Part shown: piece after piece, positions 32,396 through 40,283 of the stretch
How positions within the stretch are numbered: the stretch's first letter is position 1
Layout of the letters: every line of letters starts with the position of its first letter
Source: Exiguobacterium sibiricum 7-3
Lineage (GTDB): Bacteria; Bacillota; Bacilli; Exiguobacteriales; Exiguobacteriaceae
Direction of reading: 5' to 3'
DNA: 54,191 nt
Assembly (NCBI RefSeq): GCF_000620865.1
Contig: NZ_JHZS01000005.1
Span: forward strand, 1 to 54,191
The notes under the pieces: generated by a model
Databases searched by the model: none
Told to the model about the DNA's origin: nothing
The model's input: the letters and a program-made list of their open reading frames with translations, nothing else
Translations under genes and position numbers: made by a program

Positions 32396-33267
32396 AAAAA
32401 ATCAAAAAGCAGACTAAACGAAAAATCATAGCAGCTGCACTCTCATTAACAGTAGTTGGATCCATGTACGCATACAATGCTTATGCAGTGGAAACAGCTG
32501 TTAATCCTACTAAGATTGTTCTAGTTAAAAACGATATTCAACCACATACAAAAATTACGGAAGAAATGATTTTTGAGCGAGAGGTACCAGGTAACGCTAT
32601 CCCTCCTAACGCATATTTAAGTAAGGAAGAGGTTGTAGGAAAGTACACTACAGAAGGTTTTGGGATTTCTGCTAATAGTTTTTTCCTTAAGAACAATGTC
32701 AAGAGCAAAAACAAACTTCCTGATTCAGCAATCCTATCTTTACAAGAGGGTGAAGTCGCTTTTCCTTTACTGGTAGATCTAGAAACTAGTTCAGGAAATT
32801 CAATTGTCCCTGGTACTTTTGTAGATCTATATTTCTTAAATGTAGAGGGTTCGCAGGGAGAATTAATGACTGATGTTAGCAGTAAAAGTGTTTTGTTTGG
32901 TGGTCTATTTCCTCAAGTAAGAGTTACTAGTGTAAAAGATAATGAAACAAATGATGCTTTTCGAGAGGAGCAAGATTCAGAAGGTGAAACAAGAGAAGTC
33001 AAAAGTGCGGCAAGACTGTACACATTGGCAGTCACTCCGGCACAACTACAGTACTTAAATCGTGCTAAAAATCTAGGTACGATCATGCCGGTCGCAACTC
33101 AGAATGTTGAGCAGAAAAATGATAAAAGTCTAATCACATCATTTAATCAAGTATCAGATCAGACTGTAATTTTAAAATACATTGAAGAAAAGTCTAAAAA
33201 CAAAATTAGTGATCTCGTTAAAGCACAACTTAGTCTAGGTAGAGAATTTAGTCAGGTGAAAAAATAA
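32392..33267 (+). CDS. CpaB/RcpC-like SAF-domain pilus assembly protein
   Basis: A 291-residue protein with a signal anchor (about 9-30). A SAF domain follows: KIVLVKNDIQPHTKITEEMIFEREVPGNAIPPNAYLSKEEVVGKYTTEGFGISANSFFLKNNV (about 43-105), which is the CpaB/RcpC signature. The C-terminal part is beta-rich and includes YTLAVTPAQLQYLNRAKNLG, as in CpaB proteins. CpaB works on the outer side of the membrane in Tad pilus biogenesis. The start is TTG at 32392, overlapping the previous stop, with AGGGGGG eight bases upstream. Confidence 0.82.
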   Translation: MKKIKKQTKRKIIAAALSLTVVGSMYAYNAYAVETAVNPTKIVLVKNDIQPHTKITEEMIFEREVPGNAIPPNAYLSKEEVVGKYTTEGFGISANSFFLKNNVKSKNKLPDSAILSLQEGEVAFPLLVDLETSSGNSIVPGTFVDLYFLNVEGSQGELMTDVSSKSVLFGGLFPQVRVTSVKDNETNDAFREEQDSEGETREVKSAARLYTLAVTPAQLQYLNRAKNLGTIMPVATQNVEQKNDKSLITSFNQVSDQTVILKYIEEKSKNKISDLVKAQLSLGREFSQVKK

Positions 33268-33278
33268 GGAGGATAATT

Positions 33279-34088
33279 ATGCCAACAATTATTGCTTTTA
33301 GAAGTGTCACTAGGGGAGCAGGAGCCTCAACTTTAGCAGCAACATTTGCTAAGGAAACTGCTGTTTTAAAACAAAAAGTCTTGCTTGTAGAAGCGAACCT
33401 AATTAGTCCATCTTTTGCTGCTAATACTGGTGTATCACACAGTACAAAGAACTTTTTGAACCTTGTCAATCAAGGGAACGAGAGCTACAAAATCACTAAT
33501 TTTATTGCTAGTCCTGAAGACGTTGATAATAAAAAACTTGCTGCTCAATTAAACGGAATGGACGTACTAGTTGTTCCACGTTATCAAGGTAAACTGGATC
33601 AAATTAAGCTAGAGAACCCTAGTCAATGGATTGAAAAATTCATGAATACACTTAAAGAATTACCATACGACTATATTGTAATTGATGTTCCAACTGAATT
33701 AGACGAGTTCACATCCTATCCGATTTTAAGTGCATCCGATGAAGTTATCAATGTAGTAGATAATACTCCGAAATCAGTCATTGAATACAGAAATGAAAAG
33801 ATATGGTTAAAGGAAAATTCGCTGGAATTTAAAGAAATATTAGTCATCAATAAACATGAAAAAGATTATCAAGGAAACATCTACGAACTTATTAACGATA
33901 CACCTTATATTCCGATTCCATATGATCCATTACGTTCTAGAGAAGAATGGCTACTTAAAATTGGTAGTGATTTAATCAATGTCAAAATCCAAATTCTACA
34001 GAATCACATTGGGGTTCAAGGTGTTGGATATCAAGATAAGTCAAGAAATAAGGGGGGGTTACTAACTCTTCTAGGATTAAATAAATAA
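33279..34088 (+). CDS. tadZ: TadZ/CpaE-like ATPase
   Basis: A 269-residue MinD/ParA-superfamily ATPase. The nucleotide loop FRSVTRGAGASTLAATFA (about 6-23) has the GAGAST form common in CpaE/TadZ; the signature lysine of ParA is missing. KVLLVEANLISPS and YDYIVIDVPTELDEF correspond to the later motifs. Its position between CpaB-like and TadA-like genes is the usual one for TadZ, which localises the pilus machine. The ATG follows AAGGAGG. Confidence 0.78.
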   Translation: MPTIIAFRSVTRGAGASTLAATFAKETAVLKQKVLLVEANLISPSFAANTGVSHSTKNFLNLVNQGNESYKITNFIASPEDVDNKKLAAQLNGMDVLVVPRYQGKLDQIKLENPSQWIEKFMNTLKELPYDYIVIDVPTELDEFTSYPILSASDEVINVVDNTPKSVIEYRNEKIWLKENSLEFKEILVINKHEKDYQGNIYELINDTPYIPIPYDPLRSREEWLLKIGSDLINVKIQILQNHIGVQGVGYQDKSRNKGGLLTLLGLNK

Positions 34089-34093
34089 CAGAG

Positions 34094-35545
34094 GTGAGAA
34101 AAATTAGTACAAAAATTGATTTGTTAAATCCATCGAAGGGCGTAAATCAATCAGCCAATAAAATTGATTTCTTTGAGATGTCCTATGCTGACAAACAAAG
34201 TAAGACAAAATTATTAGGAGAAAAAGAACAAGACCTAATTGAAGAATCTGTAGAAAGGGTTAGAAAGTATCTCATTGAGACAAATAAGTCATTGTTAGAA
34301 TCGTCATTTCTTGATAAGGAGAAGAGACAAAAATTAAACTCAAGAATTTCAGAGTTCATTCAAAGGAATGGTATTGCTATTCCTAACATTGATCACCAGG
34401 AACTTGTAAGTACAATACTTGATGAAATAACTGGATTTGGTATCATCCAGCCACTTATTGATCGAGATGATATTACTGATATATTCGTTAACGGAGTGAG
34501 TTCGATTCGATATATTGGTCCAAACGGAGACACTATCTTTAAGGATCCTTATACCGATGAAAAAATCACATTCTCAAGCGAAGAGGAAATTTTAAGACTT
34601 GCATATAGATTAGTAAACGTTACGGAGTCTACTTTAACAACTGCAAAGCCATATACGGATGCAGCTCTTCCTAGATTGCGATTGAACATAATGAAATCAG
34701 ATATTTCTGGAATCGGAACCTCTATTTCAATACGAAAAAGTTCTTCAGAACTTAGAGCAACTCGAGAAAGAATGTTACGTACCAATCAAGCTTCGTTGGA
34801 AGAATTAGACTTCTTTAAGGCTGCAGTTCAAGCGAAGCTTAAAATTCTTATTGTGGGTGGTACTGGTACAGGGAAGACAGAATTTATCAAACACCTAGCC
34901 CAGCATATTCCCGATAATGAACGAACTTTAGTCGCAGAAGATGATCCTGAGTTGTTCTTACATGAATTGTATCCCTCTAAACACTTCTACACTTTTGAAT
35001 GTCGTATGACTGGTAACCAAGAAACTGATATTCCATACAGTATAGGTTTGAAACTGGGACTACGACAGCATCCTCGAAGAATCATTGTCGGAGAAAGTCG
35101 GGGAGAAGAAGCTATGCAAATGATAGAATTTTTTGAATCAGGACATAGTGGATTCACGTCAATTCATGCTGAAAGTAGTGAAGAAGCTCTTCAACGTCTC
35201 AAAAAGATGTGTCTACGATCAGGTGTTAATTTAAGTGGAACAGATATTCTACAATCTATAGCTGGAGCTTTTGATTTAATTGTTGTTTTAGAAAAATTAG
35301 AAGACCATAACCGTTATTTTACTCAGGTATCTGAAATCGCTAAATTTGATTATGGAAGTGGCCAAGTAATATTAAACGATTTATTCGGTTTTGATTATAA
35401 CAAAGACGATTTTCAATTTAATACTGAAGGAAAAGTTGAGAATTTAAATGGTGTACACATCATAAGAAATAAGTTATCGGAACGTTTGAAGAAAAAGCTA
35501 TCTAGATCATTAGCGAATCCAGAACTGTACAGCAGCTTAACATAA
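34094..35545 (+). CDS. tadA: TadA/CpaF (VirB11-like) secretion ATPase
   Basis: A 483-residue hexameric ATPase that powers pilus assembly. The N-terminal domain (about 45-230) has GFGIIQPLIDRDDITDIFVNG. Walker A is GGTGTGKT (255-262), the Asp box VAEDDPELFL is near 278-287, and the His box HSGFTSIHAES near 349-359, followed by ALQRLKKMC. It can double as the VirB11 of the conjugation system, which has no other. GTG 34094 is the conventional start but lacks its own binding site; GAGGTGA overlaps it, five bases before an in-frame ATT at 34103, which may be the real start. Confidence 0.88.
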   Translation: MRKISTKIDLLNPSKGVNQSANKIDFFEMSYADKQSKTKLLGEKEQDLIEESVERVRKYLIETNKSLLESSFLDKEKRQKLNSRISEFIQRNGIAIPNIDHQELVSTILDEITGFGIIQPLIDRDDITDIFVNGVSSIRYIGPNGDTIFKDPYTDEKITFSSEEEILRLAYRLVNVTESTLTTAKPYTDAALPRLRLNIMKSDISGIGTSISIRKSSSELRATRERMLRTNQASLEELDFFKAAVQAKLKILIVGGTGTGKTEFIKHLAQHIPDNERTLVAEDDPELFLHELYPSKHFYTFECRMTGNQETDIPYSIGLKLGLRQHPRRIIVGESRGEEAMQMIEFFESGHSGFTSIHAESSEEALQRLKKMCLRSGVNLSGTDILQSIAGAFDLIVVLEKLEDHNRYFTQVSEIAKFDYGSGQVILNDLFGFDYNKDDFQFNTEGKVENLNGVHIIRNKLSERLKKKLSRSLANPELYSSLT

Positions 35546-35568
35546 ATTTTAAGGAGGTGAGGTGATAA

Positions 35569-36486
35569 ATGGACTGGATTCTAACAGCTATTCTTTTTTT
35601 GATCATATACACATTTATTCGATTCGTTTTTCAACCGAATAGTAATATTGCTGATTTACTGGTCGAGAATCAAAGTTCCTATAAAGTGCAAAATTATGAG
35701 TTGAAAAATCGATACTCAAAGTTTACCTTAAGCCCTAAAAAACTGAGGGAAGAAGCTCTGTTCTATGAATGGAACTTAACCCCTTTGAAATGGTTGGGAA
35801 TAACAATATTATCAGTGACTACAATCTCGTTATTCTTTTACTTCTCGTTTGGTAAGAATGAGTTAATGCTTCCTTTAGGATTGCTTGGAATTGTCGTTCC
35901 AAGAATCATGGTAAATCGAAAGAAGCAGAAACAACGAGTGATCTTGCTTGATAGACTACTGATTTTCTTGAGTGCCTTTACTTCAACTCTACTTGTTACT
36001 CATCAATCTGTTAAAGCTTTAAAAGAAATCAAGAGTCTCCAGCATTATACGATTCAAGATGATATCGACAAGATTATAGTAAGTATTTCTTCTGGTGTCG
36101 GAATTCGAAAATCATTTGAGGACTTTGTAGAGAAATACCCGTTCAAAATGCTGAAGTTTTATGTAGATCAGCTCGATATAGCTGATCGGGATGGTGGTAC
36201 AGATTCTTATAAAATTTTAGCTGATATAGTGAACGACATTGAGTCCGAAAAAACTCTTATTGCAGAATTGAAAACTAATTTGGTTAGAGAAAAAAGAGCT
36301 TATTACCAGAATGCTGCATTTGTCTTATTAGTACCTTTGTTGTTTAATTTCATGCCAAAAATGGCTGATGCGCTAACCCAAACATTTGAAGGTAGAGCAG
36401 TGATTGCATTCAATTTTTTAGCTGTCATAGGAATATATTTCATCGTTAGAAAACTTTCTAACTTTAATCCAATGGCAGAGAAGTAA
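35569..36486 (+). CDS. tadB: TadB-like pilus platform protein
   Basis: A 305-residue membrane protein of the type II/IV secretion inner-membrane F family. An N-terminal membrane segment is followed by a cytoplasmic stretch, a pair of hydrophobic segments near 75-115, a helical T2SSF domain (LLDRLLIFLSAFTSTLLVTHQSVKALKEI onwards), and two C-terminal segments near 245-262 and 272-293. It would form the platform that TadA turns. AAGGAGGTGAGGTG precedes the ATG. The TadC-like gene follows 14 bases later. Confidence 0.8.
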   Translation: MDWILTAILFLIIYTFIRFVFQPNSNIADLLVENQSSYKVQNYELKNRYSKFTLSPKKLREEALFYEWNLTPLKWLGITILSVTTISLFFYFSFGKNELMLPLGLLGIVVPRIMVNRKKQKQRVILLDRLLIFLSAFTSTLLVTHQSVKALKEIKSLQHYTIQDDIDKIIVSISSGVGIRKSFEDFVEKYPFKMLKFYVDQLDIADRDGGTDSYKILADIVNDIESEKTLIAELKTNLVREKRAYYQNAAFVLLVPLLFNFMPKMADALTQTFEGRAVIAFNFLAVIGIYFIVRKLSNFNPMAEK

Positions 36487-36500
36487 GAGGGGGTGAAAAA

Positions 36501-37340
36501 ATGCTAATATTTCTTTCAATTCTGTTGTTTGTAGTTGTATCTGTAGCAATTTACTACATTGTCACTCCTAATGATGGAATAACAGCTACAGAAATACTCT
36601 TGGAAGGAGGTGATGATCAGGAAAATATTTTCAATACAAATAGTCAAAAAGCAGGAGTGACAAATCAGAAAATAAGAGAATTAGAAGACAAGCTAAGATA
36701 CGCTGGAATGCAACTTGACGTAAAGAAATTTAGACAGATTAAAATTCTTTATGCAGTGGTACCTACTACGTTATCTTTACTGTGTATGACTTTAACAGGT
36801 GCACTAATGTTTAAGATTTTAGCGTGTGTTTCTCCATTCTTGTACTTCTATCCGAACTTTCAGTTACGCCAAAATATGAGGTCGGCAATTACGAATAGGA
36901 GACTTGAGCTACCAGGGTATTTAAAGATTGTTGCTACTCTTTTAAAAAACTATACATCTACGAAAGCAATAAAAAAATCGGTTGAATATGCTGGGCCATA
37001 TCTAAGACCCTTTGTTGAAGAACTTGCAATGAACTTAGAAACAAGACCCGGTGATGATTTAGTTTTAAAAGAGTTTGCACAGAAACTAGAGATTGCTGAA
37101 GCTCATACCTTCGTAATTGCTATCAAGCAAGCTACAGAGGTAAATAAAGAAGGGGCTCAAATGATCTTAGATGACCAAATTAAACTTATGGATAAACTTC
37201 TTCGTGAGAATTACAAGTACCTTATTTCTACTAAACCTATGGCGTTTTCTAAATGGAACTTTGCTGTAGTTATGCTAATTCTTCTTTATCCACTGGTAAT
37301 TTTGTATGTGACCTTTAATCAGTCAATGTTATCTATGTAA
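36501..37340 (+). CDS. tadC: TadC-like pilus platform protein
   Basis: A 279-residue partner of TadB, with the same T2SSF plan: an N-terminal membrane segment (about 1-20), paired segments near 90-125, a helical domain with RRLELPGYLKIVATLLKNYTSTKAIKKSVEYAGP, and a C-terminal membrane segment (FAVVMLILLYPLVILYVTF). TadB and TadC are always adjacent in Tad loci. GAGGGGGTGAAAAA precedes the ATG. Confidence 0.8.
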   Translation: MLIFLSILLFVVVSVAIYYIVTPNDGITATEILLEGGDDQENIFNTNSQKAGVTNQKIRELEDKLRYAGMQLDVKKFRQIKILYAVVPTTLSLLCMTLTGALMFKILACVSPFLYFYPNFQLRQNMRSAITNRRLELPGYLKIVATLLKNYTSTKAIKKSVEYAGPYLRPFVEELAMNLETRPGDDLVLKEFAQKLEIAEAHTFVIAIKQATEVNKEGAQMILDDQIKLMDKLLRENYKYLISTKPMAFSKWNFAVVMLILLYPLVILYVTFNQSMLSM

Positions 37341-37372
37341 CTTACTCAACTTAATTGAATGGAGAGATAGAA

Positions 37373-37624
37373 ATGAATTTAATGATTATCTTAACAGTAT
37401 TAACGCTAACGCTAGCGCTAGCAAAAACACTTGCTCCTAAGTGGACAGCCTCAGAGGTATCGCAGAACTCATCAGAAACGGGAATGTGGATCGTAGGTGG
37501 AATCTTCGCAGCAGTCATGGCTGTTGGATTGATCTATACAGCGCTACAAACGTCATTCACGAATCACGGTACGAAATTAAAAGACACATCTAATAAGTTC
37601 GATCCTGGTACTTGGTCTAAATAA
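37373..37624 (+). CDS. Pilin-like small membrane protein, copy 1
   Basis: An 83-residue protein with an N-terminal hydrophobic segment (NLMIILTVLTLTLALAKTLA), a polar stretch (KWTASEVSQNSSETG), a second hydrophobic segment (MWIVGGIFAAVMAVGLIYTAL) and a polar tail. Its place after TadC is where Flp pilin is found, and the size fits. However, the classical G/xxxxEY prepilin site is not obvious, so processing may be by signal peptidase or another route. ATG 37373 has GGAGAG nine bases upstream; the frame is open to a TTG at 37355. The next gene is a near-identical copy. Confidence 0.62.
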   Translation: MNLMIILTVLTLTLALAKTLAPKWTASEVSQNSSETGMWIVGGIFAAVMAVGLIYTALQTSFTNHGTKLKDTSNKFDPGTWSK

Positions 37625-37675
37625 AAAAACTTCAATTAAAATATCAAAAAAATTAAATTGAAAAGGATGATAGAA

Positions 37676-37927
37676 ATGAATTTAATGATTATCTTAACAG
37701 TATTAACGCTAACGCTAGTGCTATCAAAAACGCTTGCTCCTAAATGGACTGCTTCAGAGGTTTCGCAAAACTCTTCAGAGACAGGAATGTGGATTGTAGG
37801 TGGAATCTTCGCAGCAGTCATGGCTGTTGGATTGATCTATACAGCGCTACAAACGTCATTTACGAATCACGGTACGAAATTAAAAGATACATCTAATAAA
37901 TTCGATCCTGGTACTTGGACTAAATAA
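37676..37927 (+). CDS. Pilin-like small membrane protein, copy 2
   Basis: An 83-residue paralogue of the preceding protein that differs at only three places: LALAK becomes LVLSK in the leader and the C-terminal TWSK becomes TWTK. The second hydrophobic segment and the polar middle are identical. AAAGGATGATAGAA precedes ATG 37676. The hairpin at 37951-37978 just downstream could stabilise the mRNA and favour high output, as expected for a major pilus subunit. Confidence 0.62.
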   Translation: MNLMIILTVLTLTLVLSKTLAPKWTASEVSQNSSETGMWIVGGIFAAVMAVGLIYTALQTSFTNHGTKLKDTSNKFDPGTWTK

Positions 37928-37950
37928 TCAATGAACTGTAACGAGTAAGA

Positions 37951-37978
37951 CAAGAGAAGAAGAGTACTTCTTCTCTTG
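37951..37978 (+). terminator. Hairpin after the twin pilin genes
   Basis: CAAGAGAAGAAG and CTTCTTCTCTTG form a perfect 12-bp stem around AGTA. No T run follows. It probably protects the upstream pilin mRNA or lowers expression of the genes after it. Confidence 0.6.
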
Positions 37979-38007
37979 CTTCTTATTAAGTAAGGGGAGG
38001 ATGTACT

Positions 38008-38403
38008 TTGCAAAACACAGCAACAACAGCAATCTTGATTACAATGTTCATTCTTTTTAGTCTATTGATTCCTGAAGGAATAATTATGAGCAATGAGAAA
38101 ACGAAGGTTCAGAACTTAGCAAATGATGCAGTGGAATTAGCAGAAAGACAGGGCGGATTTGATTATGAATACGAAGGAGTTACTCACTCAATCGTAGGAC
38201 AAATTAAAACACGCATGAAAGAAGATGGACTAGAGAACTACAAGATTTCCTATACACAAGGGAAGGTCCAACACAATCAAGGGTTGTACTTTGAAATCGA
38301 AGGAACCTATAGGTATGAAATATTTAACTTGATTGGAATATCGAATATGGATTTCACATTACATGCTAGGAAAATGGGAGTCAGCGAGGTTTTATTTAGA
38401 TGA
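38008..38403 (+). CDS. TadE/DUF4320-like minor pilin
   Basis: A 131-residue protein with an N-terminal hydrophobic segment (TTAILITMFILFSLLIPEGIIM) followed directly by a helical and then a beta-rich soluble domain. NEKTKVQNLANDAVELAERQGG after the membrane segment is typical of TadE-like and DUF4320 pseudopilins of Firmicutes. The start is TTG at 38008, seven bases after AGGGGAGG. The prepilin-peptidase gene overlaps its end (ATGA). Confidence 0.65.
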   Translation: MQNTATTAILITMFILFSLLIPEGIIMSNEKTKVQNLANDAVELAERQGGFDYEYEGVTHSIVGQIKTRMKEDGLENYKISYTQGKVQHNQGLYFEIEGTYRYEIFNLIGISNMDFTLHARKMGVSEVLFR

Positions 38404-38996
38404 TCAGATTCCCTATAGAACACGTACGTATAAATATTTTGTTCGAAAGCGCCACACTCAATCTCATTTTATTAATTGGTGCTTGTTTATTATTTAGCTA
38501 CTATACGATTTACAACCTGTATACGGATATCAAATTTCGAAGAACCTCTAATGTTCAGCATGTAGTATTTCTTATCTTAGGACTCTTCTACTTTGATTAC
38601 GTTCATCCTAATAGTTTAATTGTTTTATTTGTCATGCTTATTGCTTTAATTTTTGGGATAATCATTGAAAAAATGAGAACTTCTAGCCCAGGTGATACAA
38701 AAATGTTTGTGGTTATGAGCGTTTGGATTACATCATTTACAAATGATAATTTGATTCATCAAACCTTAGTATTTTGTGTAATTACGTATCTACTGCAGTT
38801 AGGAATCGGATGGATCTCATGGATCAGAAAAGAAGGATTTCTTAATGCTTTGAAACAACAAAGAGAGCAACTTATCCTAGTACTTACTCCTGGTGCGCCG
38901 TTAGGAAAGGAAGTCATTTTCGAAAATTGGCCGGGTGCTGTTAATATGTGTTTAGGAGCAATCTTAACACTTTTAGCAAGGGGGATTTTGGTATGA
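38400..38996 (+). CDS. tadV: TadV/CpaA-like prepilin peptidase
   Basis: A 198-residue membrane aspartyl protease (A24 family). The first catalytic aspartate is in YTDIKFRRTSN (D43), with the conserved D....R..N spacing, and the second in TSSPGDTKMF (D99), a variant of the GxGDxK motif. Hydrophobic segments lie near 20-40, 55-65, 70-92, 100-115, 120-142 and 180-196. It would process the prepilin-like proteins encoded next to it. Start and stop overlap both neighbours. Confidence 0.75.
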   Translation: MIRFPIEHVRINILFESATLNLILLIGACLLFSYYTIYNLYTDIKFRRTSNVQHVVFLILGLFYFDYVHPNSLIVLFVMLIALIFGIIIEKMRTSSPGDTKMFVVMSVWITSFTNDNLIHQTLVFCVITYLLQLGIGWISWIRKEGFLNALKQQREQLILVLTPGAPLGKEVIFENWPGAVNMCLGAILTLLARGILV

Positions 38997-39703
38997 GCAA
39001 AGTATGGACTACTGAAGATTTAAGAAAAGAAGAACGTAGATGGCTTGAAGCGAGGTGGGTTTTTGCAATAGGAGTCACTATAGCATTTATTGGAATGTTT
39101 TCTACAAGGTTTATAACTGAATCATTGACAAGTCCAGTATCAAAAATATCTGATGTGATTTTTTATGGATCGATATGTTATGTGGTAGTATGCACTATCT
39201 TGTATTTAAGAATCTATAAAAAAGTAGATTATAAAAAAGAAGGAAAACAGCTTAGAAAAGAGTTGGGAATTAAAAAACTAGATTTCCGTAAGTTGAATGA
39301 TGGAAGTTATGAAATGCACCATCAATTGTACTTAAAAGAAGAAATGAAAGAGATGCGTGATAAAGGCATAACCTCAGATGAAATAACAGCAAGGTGGAAA
39401 AAAGATCTTGTGAGTGATTTTAAACGACTTGAGTCGTTTATGAGAGCTAAAGATTTGAAAGGTGACCCTGTAGTCATACACACATATACACACATAAGAA
39501 TGTATAAAATTTGGAATGAAATAGCCCAAGATGTAGGGATCGAATTAGAAGTGATGAAAGGCAATAATCAAAAACCAGTAGGGTTCAAGTGGCGTGCCTG
39601 GAAGGATGGAGTCTATAGAACGAGTGGGAAAAAGGCAGATAAAGGCTCTATCCCTAAAGACATTGAATGGAATAAGTATGTTCTGACTTCTAAAACCGAA
39701 TAA
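38993..39703 (+). CDS. Unknown two-segment membrane protein (236 aa)
   Basis: A 236-residue protein with two membrane segments near 20-42 and 57-77 and a basic cytoplasmic C-terminal domain of 155 residues. I do not recognise it. ATG 38993 overlaps the prepilin-peptidase stop (ATGA), so the frame open further upstream is not used. It ends the tightly packed Tad block; a gap of 134 bases follows. Confidence 0.6.
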   Translation: MSKVWTTEDLRKEERRWLEARWVFAIGVTIAFIGMFSTRFITESLTSPVSKISDVIFYGSICYVVVCTILYLRIYKKVDYKKEGKQLRKELGIKKLDFRKLNDGSYEMHHQLYLKEEMKEMRDKGITSDEITARWKKDLVSDFKRLESFMRAKDLKGDPVVIHTYTHIRMYKIWNEIAQDVGIELEVMKGNNQKPVGFKWRAWKDGVYRTSGKKADKGSIPKDIEWNKYVLTSKTE

Positions 39704-39837
39704 AGACGCATTTTCAACTACCAATTATTGGTTCGTATTGCATCTTTATATCACTTTGTGACATTATGAAGTTAGAAAAGTCTTCTTCTTCATAACCTGT
39801 ACACGAAGAAAATCTTTAGAAAGAACAGGGATGCTAT

Positions 39838-40227
39838 ATGCCATTTAAAACATTTGCGGTACGCAATGAAGTAATCCTACCCATCCATTACCTTAGAGGT
39901 TTAAGTAAGTTAAGAGAGAAGGAAATGGGATGGAATGAAATTTTTGATAACGGTCTTGGAGTGGTTAAAGAAATCAAGGAACGAAATCATAAAATAATTG
40001 CCCCACCGACAACCGGTGTACGAAAAGAACGAATGGGACATGATTTTAAAGATGGCGTTTTTGATGAAATGAAAGTATATGCAAAGCATTTTGGCTTAAA
40101 ACAAGCAGAATTGATTGAGCTATTTGCTTGGATATACTTCTCCACTCAATTTACTGAACAGGAAAAAGAATTCTTCCGACTAAATGAATGGATTTTTTAT
40201 GTCGAAAGTGATTCTGACACTGAATAG
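39838..40227 (+). CDS. Unknown soluble protein (129 aa)
   Basis: I do not recognise this 129-residue helical protein. It starts with VRNEVILPIHYLRGLSKL, a strand-then-helix that could be part of a DNA-binding fold, and ends in acidic residues (YVESDSDTE). The ribosome binding site (ACAGGGATG) is weak. It lies between the Tad block and the hydrolase gene and may be a regulator of the last transfer genes. Confidence 0.5.
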   Translation: MPFKTFAVRNEVILPIHYLRGLSKLREKEMGWNEIFDNGLGVVKEIKERNHKIIAPPTTGVRKERMGHDFKDGVFDEMKVYAKHFGLKQAELIELFAWIYFSTQFTEQEKEFFRLNEWIFYVESDSDTE

Positions 40228-40283
40228 TAAATCTTCACTTCAGATCCTGCAGCCTAATAATAATTAGCTGAGGAGACGACTTT

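Larger units (their letters stand above)
37373..37927 (+). repeat. Tandem duplication of the pilin-like gene
   Basis: 37373-37624 and 37676-37927 are direct repeats of 252 bases with a period of 303. Only a few codons differ, mainly synonymous (for example AAGTGGACAGCC and AAATGGACTGCT) plus ALAK/VLSK in the leader and S/T before the last residue. The last 100 bases are almost unchanged. Confidence 0.9.
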
